Shown piece after piece: positions 8,428 to 17,313 of a DNA stretch of 64,000 bases. Within the stretch, counting starts at the first letter, position 1, and every line of letters starts with the position of its first letter. Below the pieces are notes generated by a model. The model did no database searches, was not told where the DNA came from, and was given only the letters and a program-made list of their open reading frames with translations. The position numbers were made by a program, and so were the translations under genes. The stretch spans positions 62,001 to 126,000 of the forward strand of contig NZ_JBDKSS010000005.1 in assembly GCF_039680535.1 (NCBI RefSeq), read 5' to 3'. This DNA comes from Parvibaculum sp039680535 (GTDB taxonomy: Bacteria; Pseudomonadota; Alphaproteobacteria; Parvibaculales; Parvibaculaceae).

Positions 8428-9861
8428 ATGGTGAACATCGACGGGCGTTTATCTCGCAAGCGACCGGCCGACGGCAGGGCGATCACTCCGGCATTGCTCT
8501 CCGACGGACTGATGATTCTCGATGGCTTCTGGATCGTTCTGTCGGCACTTGCGACGAAGTTCGTTCTTTATTTTGAGTTGGCCACTAGCGACGCTCCCTC
8601 CACACGTCATCTCGCGGTAGCGCTGATTACGAGCGCCCTGACGCTGATTATTTTCCGTAGACGACGGCTCTATGAGATCGACGAGATCGTCGAGCCAACG
8701 GGACGCATCCGCGAGGTGCTTCAGGGATTCATTTCCGCCGTTGCTCTCACGCTGGCCCTGGGCTTTCTCCTCAAGGTGTCGGACAGTTTCTCCCGCATCT
8801 GGCTGGTCACCTGGGTGAGCATCTGCGGCCTTGGCCTGCTTCTTATCCATTCACTCTCAGCGGGGCTGCTCAACCGGATAGATTCGCGCGGCATGTTGGC
8901 CCGGCGGATCGTTATCTACGGCGTGAGCGGGCGAACCGTGGAATTGCTGAGGCGCCTGTCGCTCGCGCCCAGCAAATATTCGGTCCTCGGCATCTTTGAC
9001 GATGTCTCGCCCGGGAATGCCCCATGCGCCGTAAATGGAGGCCTTGAGGATCTGGTCAGGCTCTGCCGGTCGCAGCCGGTCGACGAGATCATTCTGTCGC
9101 TATCGACCCTGGAGGAGGAGAGGTTTAAAGCGGTACTGGAAAGGCTCAGCGAGCTACCAATAGCCGTGCGCTTCTGTCCACCGTTTTCCAATATTGCCGA
9201 ATATGCAAAAGGCTTCGTCAGACATCAGGGCATTACGTTGATCGAGGTCTTCGACCCGCCCCTCCGGGCTTGGGATCTGGTCATCAAGCGGACCGAGGAT
9301 ATCGTCATAGGTGCCTTGGCGCTCATTCTGTTTTCCATCCCCCTGTCGCTGGCCGCGATCGCCATCAAGCTCGAAAGCAGGGGGCCGGCCTTCTTCCGGC
9401 AGGAGCGTCAGGGATTTAACGGCCAGCGGATTCGAGTCTGGAAACTTCGGACCATGAAGGTCGTGGAGACGGGAGCATCCATCGTCCAGGCCACCAAGTA
9501 CGATCCACGCATAACGCGGGTCGGAAAATTTCTGCGCAAGACCAGCCTCGATGAACTGCCTCAGCTTCTGAACGTCCTCCGGGGGGAAATGTCGCTGGTC
9601 GGCCCCCGGCCCTATGCGATCAACCATGATGAGGCCTTCAAGGATCACCTTCCGTCCTTCATCAAACGCTACAAGATCAAGCCGGGCATGACCGGCTGGG
9701 CACAGGTCAACGGATTGCGCGGCGAGATTTCCTCCGAAGGGGACCTGCGGACCCGGCTCGAATACGACCTCTTCTATCTGGAGCACTGGTCCATCTGGTT
9801 CGACCTGAAGGTCCTCGGGCTCACTCCCCTCTATGGCTTCGTCAACCGCAACGCCTATTGA
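8428..9861 (+). CDS. polyprenyl-phosphate glycosylphosphotransferase (exopolysaccharide type)
   Basis: Predicted 477-residue membrane enzyme that transfers a sugar-1-phosphate to undecaprenyl phosphate and starts assembly of a surface polysaccharide. The N-terminal half has about four hydrophobic segments (residues 20-130), a Rossmann-like cytoplasmic region (IVIYGVSGRTVELL), and a fifth membrane segment before the catalytic domain. The catalytic domain carries FFRQERQGFNGQRIRVWKLR, TSLDELPQLLNVLRGEMS, LVGPRPYA and YKIKPGMTGWAQVNGLRGE, all typical of the WcaJ/ExoY group. The start at 8428 is preceded by GGAAGGG; an upstream ATG at 8320 adds 36 residues unlike the family. No other polysaccharide genes are visible nearby. 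Confidence 0.9.
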   Translation: MVNIDGRLSRKRPADGRAITPALLSDGLMILDGFWIVLSALATKFVLYFELATSDAPSTRHLAVALITSALTLIIFRRRRLYEIDEIVEPTGRIREVLQGFISAVALTLALGFLLKVSDSFSRIWLVTWVSICGLGLLLIHSLSAGLLNRIDSRGMLARRIVIYGVSGRTVELLRRLSLAPSKYSVLGIFDDVSPGNAPCAVNGGLEDLVRLCRSQPVDEIILSLSTLEEERFKAVLERLSELPIAVRFCPPFSNIAEYAKGFVRHQGITLIEVFDPPLRAWDLVIKRTEDIVIGALALILFSIPLSLAAIAIKLESRGPAFFRQERQGFNGQRIRVWKLRTMKVVETGASIVQATKYDPRITRVGKFLRKTSLDELPQLLNVLRGEMSLVGPRPYAINHDEAFKDHLPSFIKRYKIKPGMTGWAQVNGLRGEISSEGDLRTRLEYDLFYLEHWSIWFDLKVLGLTPLYGFVNRNAY

Positions 9862-10014
9862 AGCCACCCGTTCCGGCCCCATGCGCGCCGGTCCCGGCCC
9901 CGCGGAAGCGCAATATCCAATAATGTGAAGATGATGACGGCGGCGACTTCCGCCGGCCCGCGAGCCCTGCCCGGATGCGATGCAGACGGGCCACACCAGG
10001 GCCGCGTCATCTGG

Positions 10015-10043
10015 CTGTCACATAACTTGAACCCAACCGTCAC
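10015..10043 (+). promoter_or_regulatory. Pho box (three 7-bp repeats), porin promoter
   Basis: CTGTCAC-ATAA-CTTGAAC-CCAA-CCGTCAC: three 7-bp units at an exact 11-bp period, matching the PhoB half-site consensus CTGTCAT/C in the outer units. It ends 96 bp before the porin start, and TGTTAC about ten bases downstream could be the -10. It implies induction under phosphate limitation. Confidence 0.8.
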
Positions 10044-10139
10044 ACCGGCCTGTTACTCCCGTCCGCAGGGGGCGTTCGTGGGCACCGCTCGCGGCTCGCA
10101 ATCCTGCACAGAACTCACTCAACAACACGGAGACGTCGA

Positions 10140-11552
10140 ATGACGTTGAGAAACATTCTGCTCGCAGGCACCGCGCTTGGTGCTGCAGCATTGCTCGCGG
10201 GCCCGGCCATGGCAGGTTCGGCCGCCGCGACGCAAAACGACATCAACACCATGAAGCAGCAGATCATGGATCTGCAGCAGCGTCTCGACGATCTCCAGAT
10301 CCAGTCGGGTAACGAGATCAAAGAGATCAAAGAGAAGCAGGACGCCGTTCAGATCGATTTCAAGGATGGCAAGCCGACCTTCCGCACAGGCGACGGCCTC
10401 TTCACCATGTCGATCCGCGGTCGCGCGCATCTCGACACCGCTGTCTACGACCAGTCCGACAGCCAATCGCCGCAGCTGAGCTCGGGCGCCAACTTCCGCC
10501 GCGCTGAACTCGGCGTCGAAGGCACCTTCATGCGCGACTGGGGCTACAAGCTCAACATGCAGTGGGGCGATTCGGGCAAGGAACGCGCCTCGACGATCAA
10601 AGACGCCTACCTCACCTATGGCGGCATCGACGGCATCACGCTCATGGCCGGTGCCATCCAGACGCCGATGTCCCTCGACGACGTGACTTCCTCGAACGAC
10701 ATCACTTTCATCGAGCGCGCCACGGCTTCGAATCTTGCCACCTCGCTCGGCGCAGGCGACGGCCGCATCTCCTTCGGCGGCCGCGGCAACACCGAGAACT
10801 TCCAGGCTTCGCTCTTCTATACGATGGATTCGGTCGGCACGAGCGCCAACACGTCCAACGAAGGTTCGGCCGTCGTCGGCCGCGCGGCCTTCCGCTTCAA
10901 GCCGATGGACAAGACGAACGTGCATATCGGCGCCTCGGGCACCTACAAGTTCGATCCGAACGGCTCGGTGACGTTCTCCGATCGTCCGGAACTTCGTGTT
11001 GATCCGACGTCGATCATTTCGACCGGCTCGCTCGGCAGCTCGATCAGTGGCCAGGGCGCCCAGTCCGCCTATGCCGTCGGCCCGGAATTCGCGGCGAGCT
11101 ACGGCCCGGTCCGCGCGCAGGCCGAATACTACAAATATAAGGTGGATCGCGGCGGCACGCAGAGCGACCCGGACTTCGATGCCTGGTATGTGCAGGCGTC
11201 CTGGGTGCTCACCGGCGAAGAGTACAAGTACTCGATGGAAGAAGCGGCCTACAAGGGCGTGAAGCCGGCGAGCCCCTTCACCTTCGGCGGCGGCATCGGC
11301 GCCTGGGAAGTCGCGGCCCGCTACAGCGTCGCCGACCTCAACTACAATGTCGGCTCCGGCACTGCCACCTCGGCCAATATCCGCGGCGGCGAGCAGAAGA
11401 TCCTGACGCTCGGCCTCAACTGGTACCCCATCAACAACGTCCGCATGATGTTCGAGTATCTGGACGTGAATATCGACAAGATGGCGTCGAACGGCGGCAA
11501 CGCGGACGAATCGCATAACGCTTTCGCGTCGCGCATCCAGTTCGCTTTCTGA
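10140..11552 (+). CDS. phosphate-selective porin (OprO/OprP family)
   Basis: Predicted 470-residue outer-membrane beta-barrel. A signal peptide (residues 1-22, ending GPAMA) is followed by a short coiled-coil region, MKQQIMDLQQRLDDLQIQ. Next comes the barrel, opening with an FKDGKPTFRTGDG-like strand and showing repeated amphipathic strands such as FRRAELGVEGTFMRDWGYK. It ends in FASRIQFAF, the C-terminal aromatic signature for barrel assembly. Family members form anion or phosphate channels. The upstream Pho box and the neighbouring pst genes agree with a role in phosphate uptake. A strong terminator follows the stop by about 30 bp, so it is transcribed alone. Confidence 0.9.
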   Translation: MTLRNILLAGTALGAAALLAGPAMAGSAAATQNDINTMKQQIMDLQQRLDDLQIQSGNEIKEIKEKQDAVQIDFKDGKPTFRTGDGLFTMSIRGRAHLDTAVYDQSDSQSPQLSSGANFRRAELGVEGTFMRDWGYKLNMQWGDSGKERASTIKDAYLTYGGIDGITLMAGAIQTPMSLDDVTSSNDITFIERATASNLATSLGAGDGRISFGGRGNTENFQASLFYTMDSVGTSANTSNEGSAVVGRAAFRFKPMDKTNVHIGASGTYKFDPNGSVTFSDRPELRVDPTSIISTGSLGSSISGQGAQSAYAVGPEFAASYGPVRAQAEYYKYKVDRGGTQSDPDFDAWYVQASWVLTGEEYKYSMEEAAYKGVKPASPFTFGGGIGAWEVAARYSVADLNYNVGSGTATSANIRGGEQKILTLGLNWYPINNVRMMFEYLDVNIDKMASNGGNADESHNAFASRIQFAF

Positions 11553-11580
11553 TCGATCCTCGCAGATCTTCAGAGCAGGA

Positions 11581-11613
11581 ACCCCGGAGCTTCGGCTCCG
11601 GGGTTTTTCTTTT
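11581..11613 (+). terminator. rho-independent terminator of porin gene
   Basis: ACCCCGGAGC-TTCG-GCTCCGGGGT, a ten-base-pair stem with a UUCG tetraloop, runs straight into TTTTTCTTTT. Confidence 0.93.
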
Positions 11614-11628
11614 GCGCGCCGCCGGGCG

Positions 11629-11655
11629 CCGGGAGCTTCGGCTCCGGGTTTTTCC
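11629..11655 (+). terminator. degraded duplicate of the porin terminator
   Basis: CCGGGAGC-TTCG-GCTCCGGG followed by TTTTTCC repeats the preceding terminator 48 bases downstream with one internal mismatch in the stem. It looks like a tandem duplication that has drifted. Confidence 0.6.
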
Positions 11656-11734
11656 TCTTGCGGGTACGGGCCTTCATCCATCGGGAGGCTATGGTCATGA
11701 AGCTGCCGGACTATCCGCAACAAACCCCATCACC

Positions 11735-11799
11735 CCTGACCTGATCCGGGGTCCATCCGTGCCGTGCCGCAGAAAGGATGGATGTCGGATCAGGTCCGG
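11735..11799. repeat. imperfect inverted repeat, probable dispersed intergenic element
   Basis: Two 24-base arms (11735-11758 and 11776-11799) are inverted copies with four mismatches, around a 17-base centre. Each arm contains the core GACCTGATCCG, with GGATGGA at the loop side. Intergenic palindromes with a GATCAGGTCCGGCATGACG-type end are, from memory, common in alphaproteobacterial genomes. No gene was found in 11553-11942. Confidence 0.6.
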
Positions 11800-11855
11800 C
11801 ATGACGATTGTGGGGATGCGGGATGTCAGCTTGCCAGAGCCGCAGGGGCTCGCGC

Positions 11856-11885
11856 AAAAAAGGCCCCGCCGTTTCCGGCGAGGCC
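11856..11885 (-). terminator. terminator of the pst operon
   Basis: Read on the minus strand: GGCCTCGCCGG-AAA-CGGCGGGGCC (one mismatch) followed by TTTTTTG, 58 bases after the pstB stop. Confidence 0.85.
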
Positions 11886-11942
11886 AAGTACGCTGCTGTT
11901 TCTGCGAGGAGTAATGCAGCGGGGGTACAGGAGTGGAGGGAA

Positions 11943-12785
11943 CTAGCCGAAGCGGCCGGTCACATATTCCTCGGTGCGCTTGGAGCGCGGATTGGTGAAG
12001 ACCTCTTTCGTCGCGCCATATTCAATCAGGCGTCCGAGATACATGAAGGCGGTATTGTCGGAGACGCGGGCCGCCTGCTGCATGTTGTGCGTCACGATCA
12101 CGATCGTGTAGGTCGACTTCAGTTCCTCGATGAGCTGTTCGATGCGCATCGTCGCGATCGGGTCGAGCGCCGAGCAGGGCTCGTCCATCAGCAGCACATC
12201 CGGATTGCCGGCGATGGCGCGGGCAATGCAGAGACGCTGCTGTTGGCCGCCGGAGAGGCCCAGAGCGCTGTCGTTCAGGCGGTTCTTCACCTCGTCCCAG
12301 AGCGCCGCGCCCTTGAGCGCCGACTCGCAGGCCTCGGCGAGAAGCTTCTTGTTTGTCACACCGTCCACCTTCAGCGGATAGGTGACATTCTCGGCGATCG
12401 ACATCGGGAAGGGATTGGGCTTCTGGAAGACCATGCCCATACGCTTGCGAAGCGCGATGACGTCGACCTGCGGCCCGAAAAGCGGCTCATCGGTGAGGCG
12501 CACGTCGCCCTGAACCCGCAGATGGTCGATCAGGTCGTTCATGCGGTTGAGCGAACGCAGCAGCGTGGACTTGCCGCAGCCGGACGGCCCGATCAGCGCC
12601 GTCACCATGCCCTTCTGAATCTCCATTGAGATGTTGTGAAGGGCCTGCGACTGGCCGTACCAGAGATTGAAATTGCGGATCGAAATCTCGACGCCGCCCG
12701 GGCTTTCGACCGGATGATAGACCGTCGGATCGTAACCATCGGCGGACGCGGCGGACGGGTCCTGGATTGCCGTTGCAACTGACAT
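11943..12785 (-). CDS. pstB: phosphate ABC transporter ATP-binding protein PstB
   Basis: Predicted 280-residue cytoplasmic ATPase of the high-affinity phosphate importer. The Walker A motif GPSGCGKST is at residues 66-74. The Q-loop is in MVFQKPNPFPMSIAENV, the signature is LSGGQQQR, Walker B is LLMDEPCSALDP, and the switch His is in VIVTHNMQQAARVSD. FPMSIAENVTYP and the C-terminal TEEYVTGRFG are typical of PstB. A 30-residue N-terminal extension precedes the ABC core. It follows pstA by 14 bp as the last gene of pstS-pstC-pstA-pstB on the minus strand. No phoU follows; a terminator does. Confidence 0.97.
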   Translation of the reverse strand: MSVATAIQDPSAASADGYDPTVYHPVESPGGVEISIRNFNLWYGQSQALHNISMEIQKGMVTALIGPSGCGKSTLLRSLNRMNDLIDHLRVQGDVRLTDEPLFGPQVDVIALRKRMGMVFQKPNPFPMSIAENVTYPLKVDGVTNKKLLAEACESALKGAALWDEVKNRLNDSALGLSGGQQQRLCIARAIAGNPDVLLMDEPCSALDPIATMRIEQLIEELKSTYTIVIVTHNMQQAARVSDNTAFMYLGRLIEYGATKEVFTNPRSKRTEEYVTGRFG

Positions 12786-12799
12786 GGGCTGTCCTCTGT

Positions 12800-14545
12800 T
12801 CAGAACTTGTCGCCGGCGAACTTGCGCTTCAGCCGATTGCGAACGTTGATCGAGAAAGTATTGAGCGCGAGCACCAGCGCCATCAGCACAAGCGCGGTCA
12901 CGAAGACCATGGAGCGGCCAGCTTCGGAATTGCGCGACTGGAAGCCCACGTCATAGATGTGGAAGCCCAGATGCATGAAGCTGCGCTCGAGATGGATGAA
13001 GGGGAACGCGCCATCGAGCGGTAGCTCCGGCGCCAGCTTCACCACACCGACGATCATCAGCGGCGCCACCTCGCCCGCGCCGCGCGCCATGGCGAGGATA
13101 AGGCCCGTCATGATGCCTGGCATTGCGCGGGGCAGGACGATCCATTTGATCGTCTGCCACTTCGAGGCGCCGCAAGCGAGCGAACCCTCGCGCATCGAGC
13201 GCGGCACGGCAGCAAGCGCCTCCTCCGTCGAAACGATGACGACGGGAACGGTGAGAAGCGCCATGGTGAGTGAGGCCCAGAGCAGGCCTCCGGTGCCGAA
13301 GGTCGGGCTCGGCAGGCGCTCGGGGAAAAACAGATGGTCGATCGAGCCACCCAGCACATAGGCGAAGAAGCCGAGGCCGAAAACGCCGTAGACGATCGAG
13401 GGAACGCCGGCGAGGTTGTTCACGCAGATGCGCACCAGCGCGACGATGCGGCCCTGCTTTGCATATTCGCGCAGATAAAGAGCCGCGATGACACCGAAGG
13501 GCGCGACGAGAACGCTCATCACCACCGTCATGACGAAGGTGCCGAAGATCGCCGGCCAGACGCCGCCTTCGGTATTCGCCTCGCGCGGCTCGGTCGAGAG
13601 AAATTCCCACCAGCGGGAGATATAGACGCCGACCTTCTGCGCCAGCGAAAGGTCGTTCGGCGCGTAGTAGCGCACGAAATTGCCGAGGGGGAAATCCTTC
13701 GTCTGACCGCCGATTTCGGCGCCCGTCACCGTGATCGCCTCTTCCTTCTCGCGGACGGCGAGCACCTTCGCGCTCAGCGTCTCGAACTGTCCGTTGAGAC
13801 GCTGTGTTTCCTCGGCGGCATGGACTTCGGCGGCCTTCATTTCGGGCGAACCGGTGCCGTAGTCGATTTCGGCGCGGCGCACGGACAGACGCAGATCGTT
13901 GATTTCGCGATTGACTTCGCCGAGCTCGTCTTTCTCGATCGCGATGCGCTCGGCGCGAAGAGTGCGGGCCTTCCGATGCGCGGCGTCGATCGCGGCGAGA
14001 TCCGGATTGGAGTGCGCTTTGCCGTCGATGGTGAGCGAGGTCAAGCGGCCGATCAGAACGCCCCATTCCTGGCGCTCGACCAGCATGATGTCCTTCGGCG
14101 CGGCGACCGACTTCACGTCGAAGGCCGAGACCCAGTCGAAATCATTGGCGTAATAGTCATAATTGCCGATGCGATAGAGTGTGCGGCTGGCGAGTCCGCC
14201 ATGCTCGCGAATTTCGGCCTGAACCGCAGCGGGTAGCTTTTGCAGCGCCTCCTGCGTCGGCCGGTAGCTCTCGGCGCGCATCGGCTCACCGGCGATGACA
14301 CGGCCGTCGTTGAGGGTCACGACGTCGACCGGCTTGGGCCAGAAGGCCGTGAAGCCGTTCCAGAAGATCAGGGCCAGAAAGCCCATGACCATCATCAGGC
14401 CGAAGGCGAGCGAGCCGCCCATGGCCCAGACCATCGGCTCTCCGCGAGCCGTCAGGTCGCTTGCCTTCTTGCGGGTCACCACGGCGATACTCGACGCTTT
14501 GCTGTTCATGTAGCTCTCATCACTCGGACGGGACATGTCGACCAT
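12800..14545 (-). CDS. pstA: phosphate ABC transporter permease PstA, long form
   Basis: Predicted 581-residue inner-membrane permease, about twice the usual PstA length. Residues 1-35 are cytoplasmic, followed by a membrane helix at about 40-62 and then a periplasmic insert of some 230 residues with a heptad-like helical stretch (RTLRAERIAIEKDELGEV). This matches the DUF3333 extension known on alphaproteobacterial PstA. The C-terminal half is a standard permease with GTFVMTVVMSVLVAPFGVI, NNLAGVPSIVYGVFGLGFF and the ATPase-coupling loop REGSLACGASKWQTIKWIVLP. The start at 14545 is used because GAAGGAAA lies six bases upstream; it begins 10 bp after the pstC stop. Confidence 0.93.
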   Translation of the reverse strand: MVDMSRPSDESYMNSKASSIAVVTRKKASDLTARGEPMVWAMGGSLAFGLMMVMGFLALIFWNGFTAFWPKPVDVVTLNDGRVIAGEPMRAESYRPTQEALQKLPAAVQAEIREHGGLASRTLYRIGNYDYYANDFDWVSAFDVKSVAAPKDIMLVERQEWGVLIGRLTSLTIDGKAHSNPDLAAIDAAHRKARTLRAERIAIEKDELGEVNREINDLRLSVRRAEIDYGTGSPEMKAAEVHAAEETQRLNGQFETLSAKVLAVREKEEAITVTGAEIGGQTKDFPLGNFVRYYAPNDLSLAQKVGVYISRWWEFLSTEPREANTEGGVWPAIFGTFVMTVVMSVLVAPFGVIAALYLREYAKQGRIVALVRICVNNLAGVPSIVYGVFGLGFFAYVLGGSIDHLFFPERLPSPTFGTGGLLWASLTMALLTVPVVIVSTEEALAAVPRSMREGSLACGASKWQTIKWIVLPRAMPGIMTGLILAMARGAGEVAPLMIVGVVKLAPELPLDGAFPFIHLERSFMHLGFHIYDVGFQSRNSEAGRSMVFVTALVLMALVLALNTFSINVRNRLKRKFAGDKF

Positions 14546-14555
14546 GGCGTTTCCT

Positions 14556-17204
14556 TCAGAGCTGCGCCGCACGCTTGCGGAAGCGCTGACGCACGATTTC
14601 CGCGAAGGTGTTGAGGATGAAGGTCATCACGAAGAGCACCAGGCCGCAGAGGAAGAGCGTACGGTAGAGGCTCGAATCCTTCACCGCCTCGGGCAGCTCG
14701 ACGTTGATGTTGGCCGACAGGGCGCGCAGGCCGTTGAAAAGGCTCCAGTCGAGGATCGGCGTGTTGCCCGTCGCCATCACGACGATCATGGTTTCGCCGA
14801 CCGCGCGGCCGAGGCCGATCATGATCGCGGAGAAAATGCCGGAGCCGGCCGTCGGCAGGATCACCCAGGCGGCCGTCTGCCACTTGGTCGCGCCGCAGCC
14901 CAGCGAGGCCGACCGCAGATGCTCGGGCACCGCGCCCAGCGCGTCTTCGGCGATCGAATAGATGATCGGAATGACGGCGAAGGCCATGCCGAAGGAGGCG
15001 ATCAGCGTGTTGCGCTGGATGTAGGTGTCGACGATTCCGCCGCGCGCGTCGAAATCGGCGGCGCTCAGCAAGCTCGCGACGAGCGCCGCGACGGCAAAGG
15101 CGACGACGGTCAGCACCAGCCAGCGGCCAAGCTCCCAGGCACCGGCGACGTGATATTCCTTGTCGCGCAGGCGGTCGCGCCAGACATTGCCGAGAAGACG
15201 GCTGCCGGCACTGAAGACCAGTATGAAGGAAAGCGGCAGCATCAGCAGGAAGAGGAAGGGCGTTGCCGAACCGACGCCGGTCGTCCAGGCCTTGAAGTCG
15301 CCGCCGAAGAAAAGGCGCTCCAGAGCCGGCGCAGCGGTCATGGTGAGCCAGATCGCGACGATCAGCGCCACGAAGAAGGCGACGAGCTTCGGGAAGCCAT
15401 CGAAACGCAAGGCCAGCGGCTGCGGCAGCAACTGCCAGAGGAACGACGAGGCGATGAGCGTCAGCGGCACGAGCGCGAAGGCGATGACCACGGCGCCGAT
15501 CCAGTTCTCCACGATGGGCGAGAGGACGAGAGCGACGACGAAGCCGATCACCACCGAGGGCAGCGACGCCATCAGCTCCATGACGGGCTTCACCACGGCG
15601 CGCACGCGGAAATGCATGAACTCCGAAGTGTAGATGGCGGCGAGCAGCGCGATCGGCACGGCGAAGATCAGCGAGTAGAGCGCACCCTTGACGGTGCCGA
15701 AGATCAGCGGCACGAGCGAGAGTTTCGGTTCCGCGCTGTCAGTGCCCGAGGTCGACTGCCAGGTATAGCCGGGCTCGGGATAGCCTTCGTACCAGACCTT
15801 GCCGAAGAGCGAGCGGATCGTCGTTTCGGGATGCGGCACGTCGAAAGACCAGATGCGAACCGCGCCATCCTTGCCGATGGCGAGCGCGCCGTTGTCGCGG
15901 GGCGCCAGAATGAGCGTTTCAACCGGCGCGAGCTTTCCGTCGGAGGGGAAGGTGAGGACGCGGCGTTCGGTGGTCGCGTGATAGAGCGCGACCTCGCCTT
16001 TCGCATCGGCGCCGACGAAGAGGCGCGTGCGCTGGCTGACCGCGAGATGCTCGATCGGCGCCGGCTGCTCGCCGAGATCGTGGATCTTCGTCAACACACC
16101 GCCATCAGACGTCGCGGTCGATTTACGATCGATCAGAGACCAGATCGAAAGCGAGGCGTCCGCGCCGCCGACGATGAGTGAGTTTTCACCGTTCAGATAG
16201 ACGAGGCTGGTCGGCTTCACGCCTTCGGGAAGGATGCGCACCGTTTCCGCCAGCTTCGCATGCGCCGGATCGCGCGTGTCGAAGCGGCGGACCATGCCGC
16301 CATTCGTCGCGACGAGCAGTCGGTCGCCCGGCGTGTTGAGGAGAACCGAAGCGATGTCGGCGACGCTGAGGCCCGTCGGCACTTCGGAATTCGAAAAGGT
16401 GGTCGAGGTTTCGCCGGTCATCATGTTGACTTGGCTGTAGGCGGCAGTAAGACGCGCCGTGCCGTGCTCGTCGACCGAGGCAAAGGTCTTGACCGGGCGT
16501 TCCTCGGTGCCGCCAACGCGATAGTCGAGGAAGCGAATGGCGGTACCCGCCGGCGCCACCTGCGCCGAGGCTTCGAGCGCGATCTGGGGCGCGAGGCGAC
16601 GCACCTGCTTGCCGGCCACCTCGATATAGATCGCCGTCCCGTCGCTGCGGTCGCCGCCCGGAAGGGTGCGGGCCGTCGCCGGAACGGCGCTTTCGGGAAC
16701 GATGGCCGTATTGATTTCAAGATGACCGAGACGGACCGTGCCGTCTGGAAAGCCGAAAGCGACATCGTCGCCCTGCAGCGTGCGCGCAAAGGCCGAAGGT
16801 TCTGCACCGCCGAAATCGAAAGCCAGGCCATTCAGCCGCTCGCCCGTCGGCACGTGGAAGACCGTGAGCTTCCCGTCACGCCCGAGTTCGAGGCCGAGCG
16901 TGCGATATTCGTCGATGGATGTCGAAATGACGTGACCGTCGGCCGCATTGAGCATGTAGCGTCTGGCATCGCTCACCGTGCCGCCGCCGAAGAGAGGCAT
17001 CGCCACCAGGATGAGAAAGGCCATGATCGCGAAGACGGAGAGGATGACGAGGAGACCGCCGATGGCGATTCCGTGGCTGGCGATCTTGTCCGCCCATATG
17101 ACCGAAGCCTTGGTCTTCTTGTTCCGCGTGTAGACAACTGACTTGCGATGGTTCGCGGGGCCGGTGTGGTTGTCTGGAGCGTTGGGCAAGGCGGCGTCGG
17201 TCAT
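14556..17204 (-). CDS. pstC: phosphate ABC transporter permease PstC with large periplasmic propeller-like insert
   Basis: Predicted 882-residue membrane protein; ordinary PstC has about 300-330 residues. After a cytoplasmic start and one membrane helix (about residues 45-70), some 400 residues are expected in the periplasm. This part has WD40-like repeated units such as DGTVRLGHLEI, GGMVRRFDTR, DASLSIWSL, GEVALYHAT and DGAVRIWSFDV. The permease follows from about residue 500, with FGTVKGALYSLIFAVPIALL, MELMASLPSVVIGFVVAL and the coupling loop SASLGCGATKWQTAAWVILP. No good ribosome site is seen before the ATG. Spacing to pstA is tight. The propeller may sense or bind something outside the membrane; this is inference. 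Confidence 0.93.
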   Translation of the reverse strand: MTDAALPNAPDNHTGPANHRKSVVYTRNKKTKASVIWADKIASHGIAIGGLLVILSVFAIMAFLILVAMPLFGGGTVSDARRYMLNAADGHVISTSIDEYRTLGLELGRDGKLTVFHVPTGERLNGLAFDFGGAEPSAFARTLQGDDVAFGFPDGTVRLGHLEINTAIVPESAVPATARTLPGGDRSDGTAIYIEVAGKQVRRLAPQIALEASAQVAPAGTAIRFLDYRVGGTEERPVKTFASVDEHGTARLTAAYSQVNMMTGETSTTFSNSEVPTGLSVADIASVLLNTPGDRLLVATNGGMVRRFDTRDPAHAKLAETVRILPEGVKPTSLVYLNGENSLIVGGADASLSIWSLIDRKSTATSDGGVLTKIHDLGEQPAPIEHLAVSQRTRLFVGADAKGEVALYHATTERRVLTFPSDGKLAPVETLILAPRDNGALAIGKDGAVRIWSFDVPHPETTIRSLFGKVWYEGYPEPGYTWQSTSGTDSAEPKLSLVPLIFGTVKGALYSLIFAVPIALLAAIYTSEFMHFRVRAVVKPVMELMASLPSVVIGFVVALVLSPIVENWIGAVVIAFALVPLTLIASSFLWQLLPQPLALRFDGFPKLVAFFVALIVAIWLTMTAAPALERLFFGGDFKAWTTGVGSATPFLFLLMLPLSFILVFSAGSRLLGNVWRDRLRDKEYHVAGAWELGRWLVLTVVAFAVAALVASLLSAADFDARGGIVDTYIQRNTLIASFGMAFAVIPIIYSIAEDALGAVPEHLRSASLGCGATKWQTAAWVILPTAGSGIFSAIMIGLGRAVGETMIVVMATGNTPILDWSLFNGLRALSANINVELPEAVKDSSLYRTLFLCGLVLFVMTFILNTFAEIVRQRFRKRAAQL

Positions 17205-17276
17205 GCGCGTGTTTCACACGAAGCGCCGCGCCGCAGAATGAACGACATTCCGAAGCCGCGGCGAACAAGAGGAAAC

Positions 17277-17302
17277 GGGCCAGCGGAGAAATCCGCCGGC
17301 CC
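17277..17302 (-). other. hairpin between pstS and pstC
   Basis: On the minus strand GGGCC-G-GCGGA-TTTC-TCCGC-T-GGCCC forms a ten-pair stem 11 bases after the pstS stop, followed by GTTTCCTC rather than a T-run. It is likely a partial terminator or mRNA-stabilising end that keeps pstS transcript above that of the permease genes. Confidence 0.6.
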
Positions 17303-17313
17303 GCCGGTTCAAC

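Noticed and set aside
14535..16181. 548-codon plus-strand frame opposite pstC
   Set aside because: Antisense shadow; low-complexity Arg/Asp/Gly/Glu product and no ribosome site.
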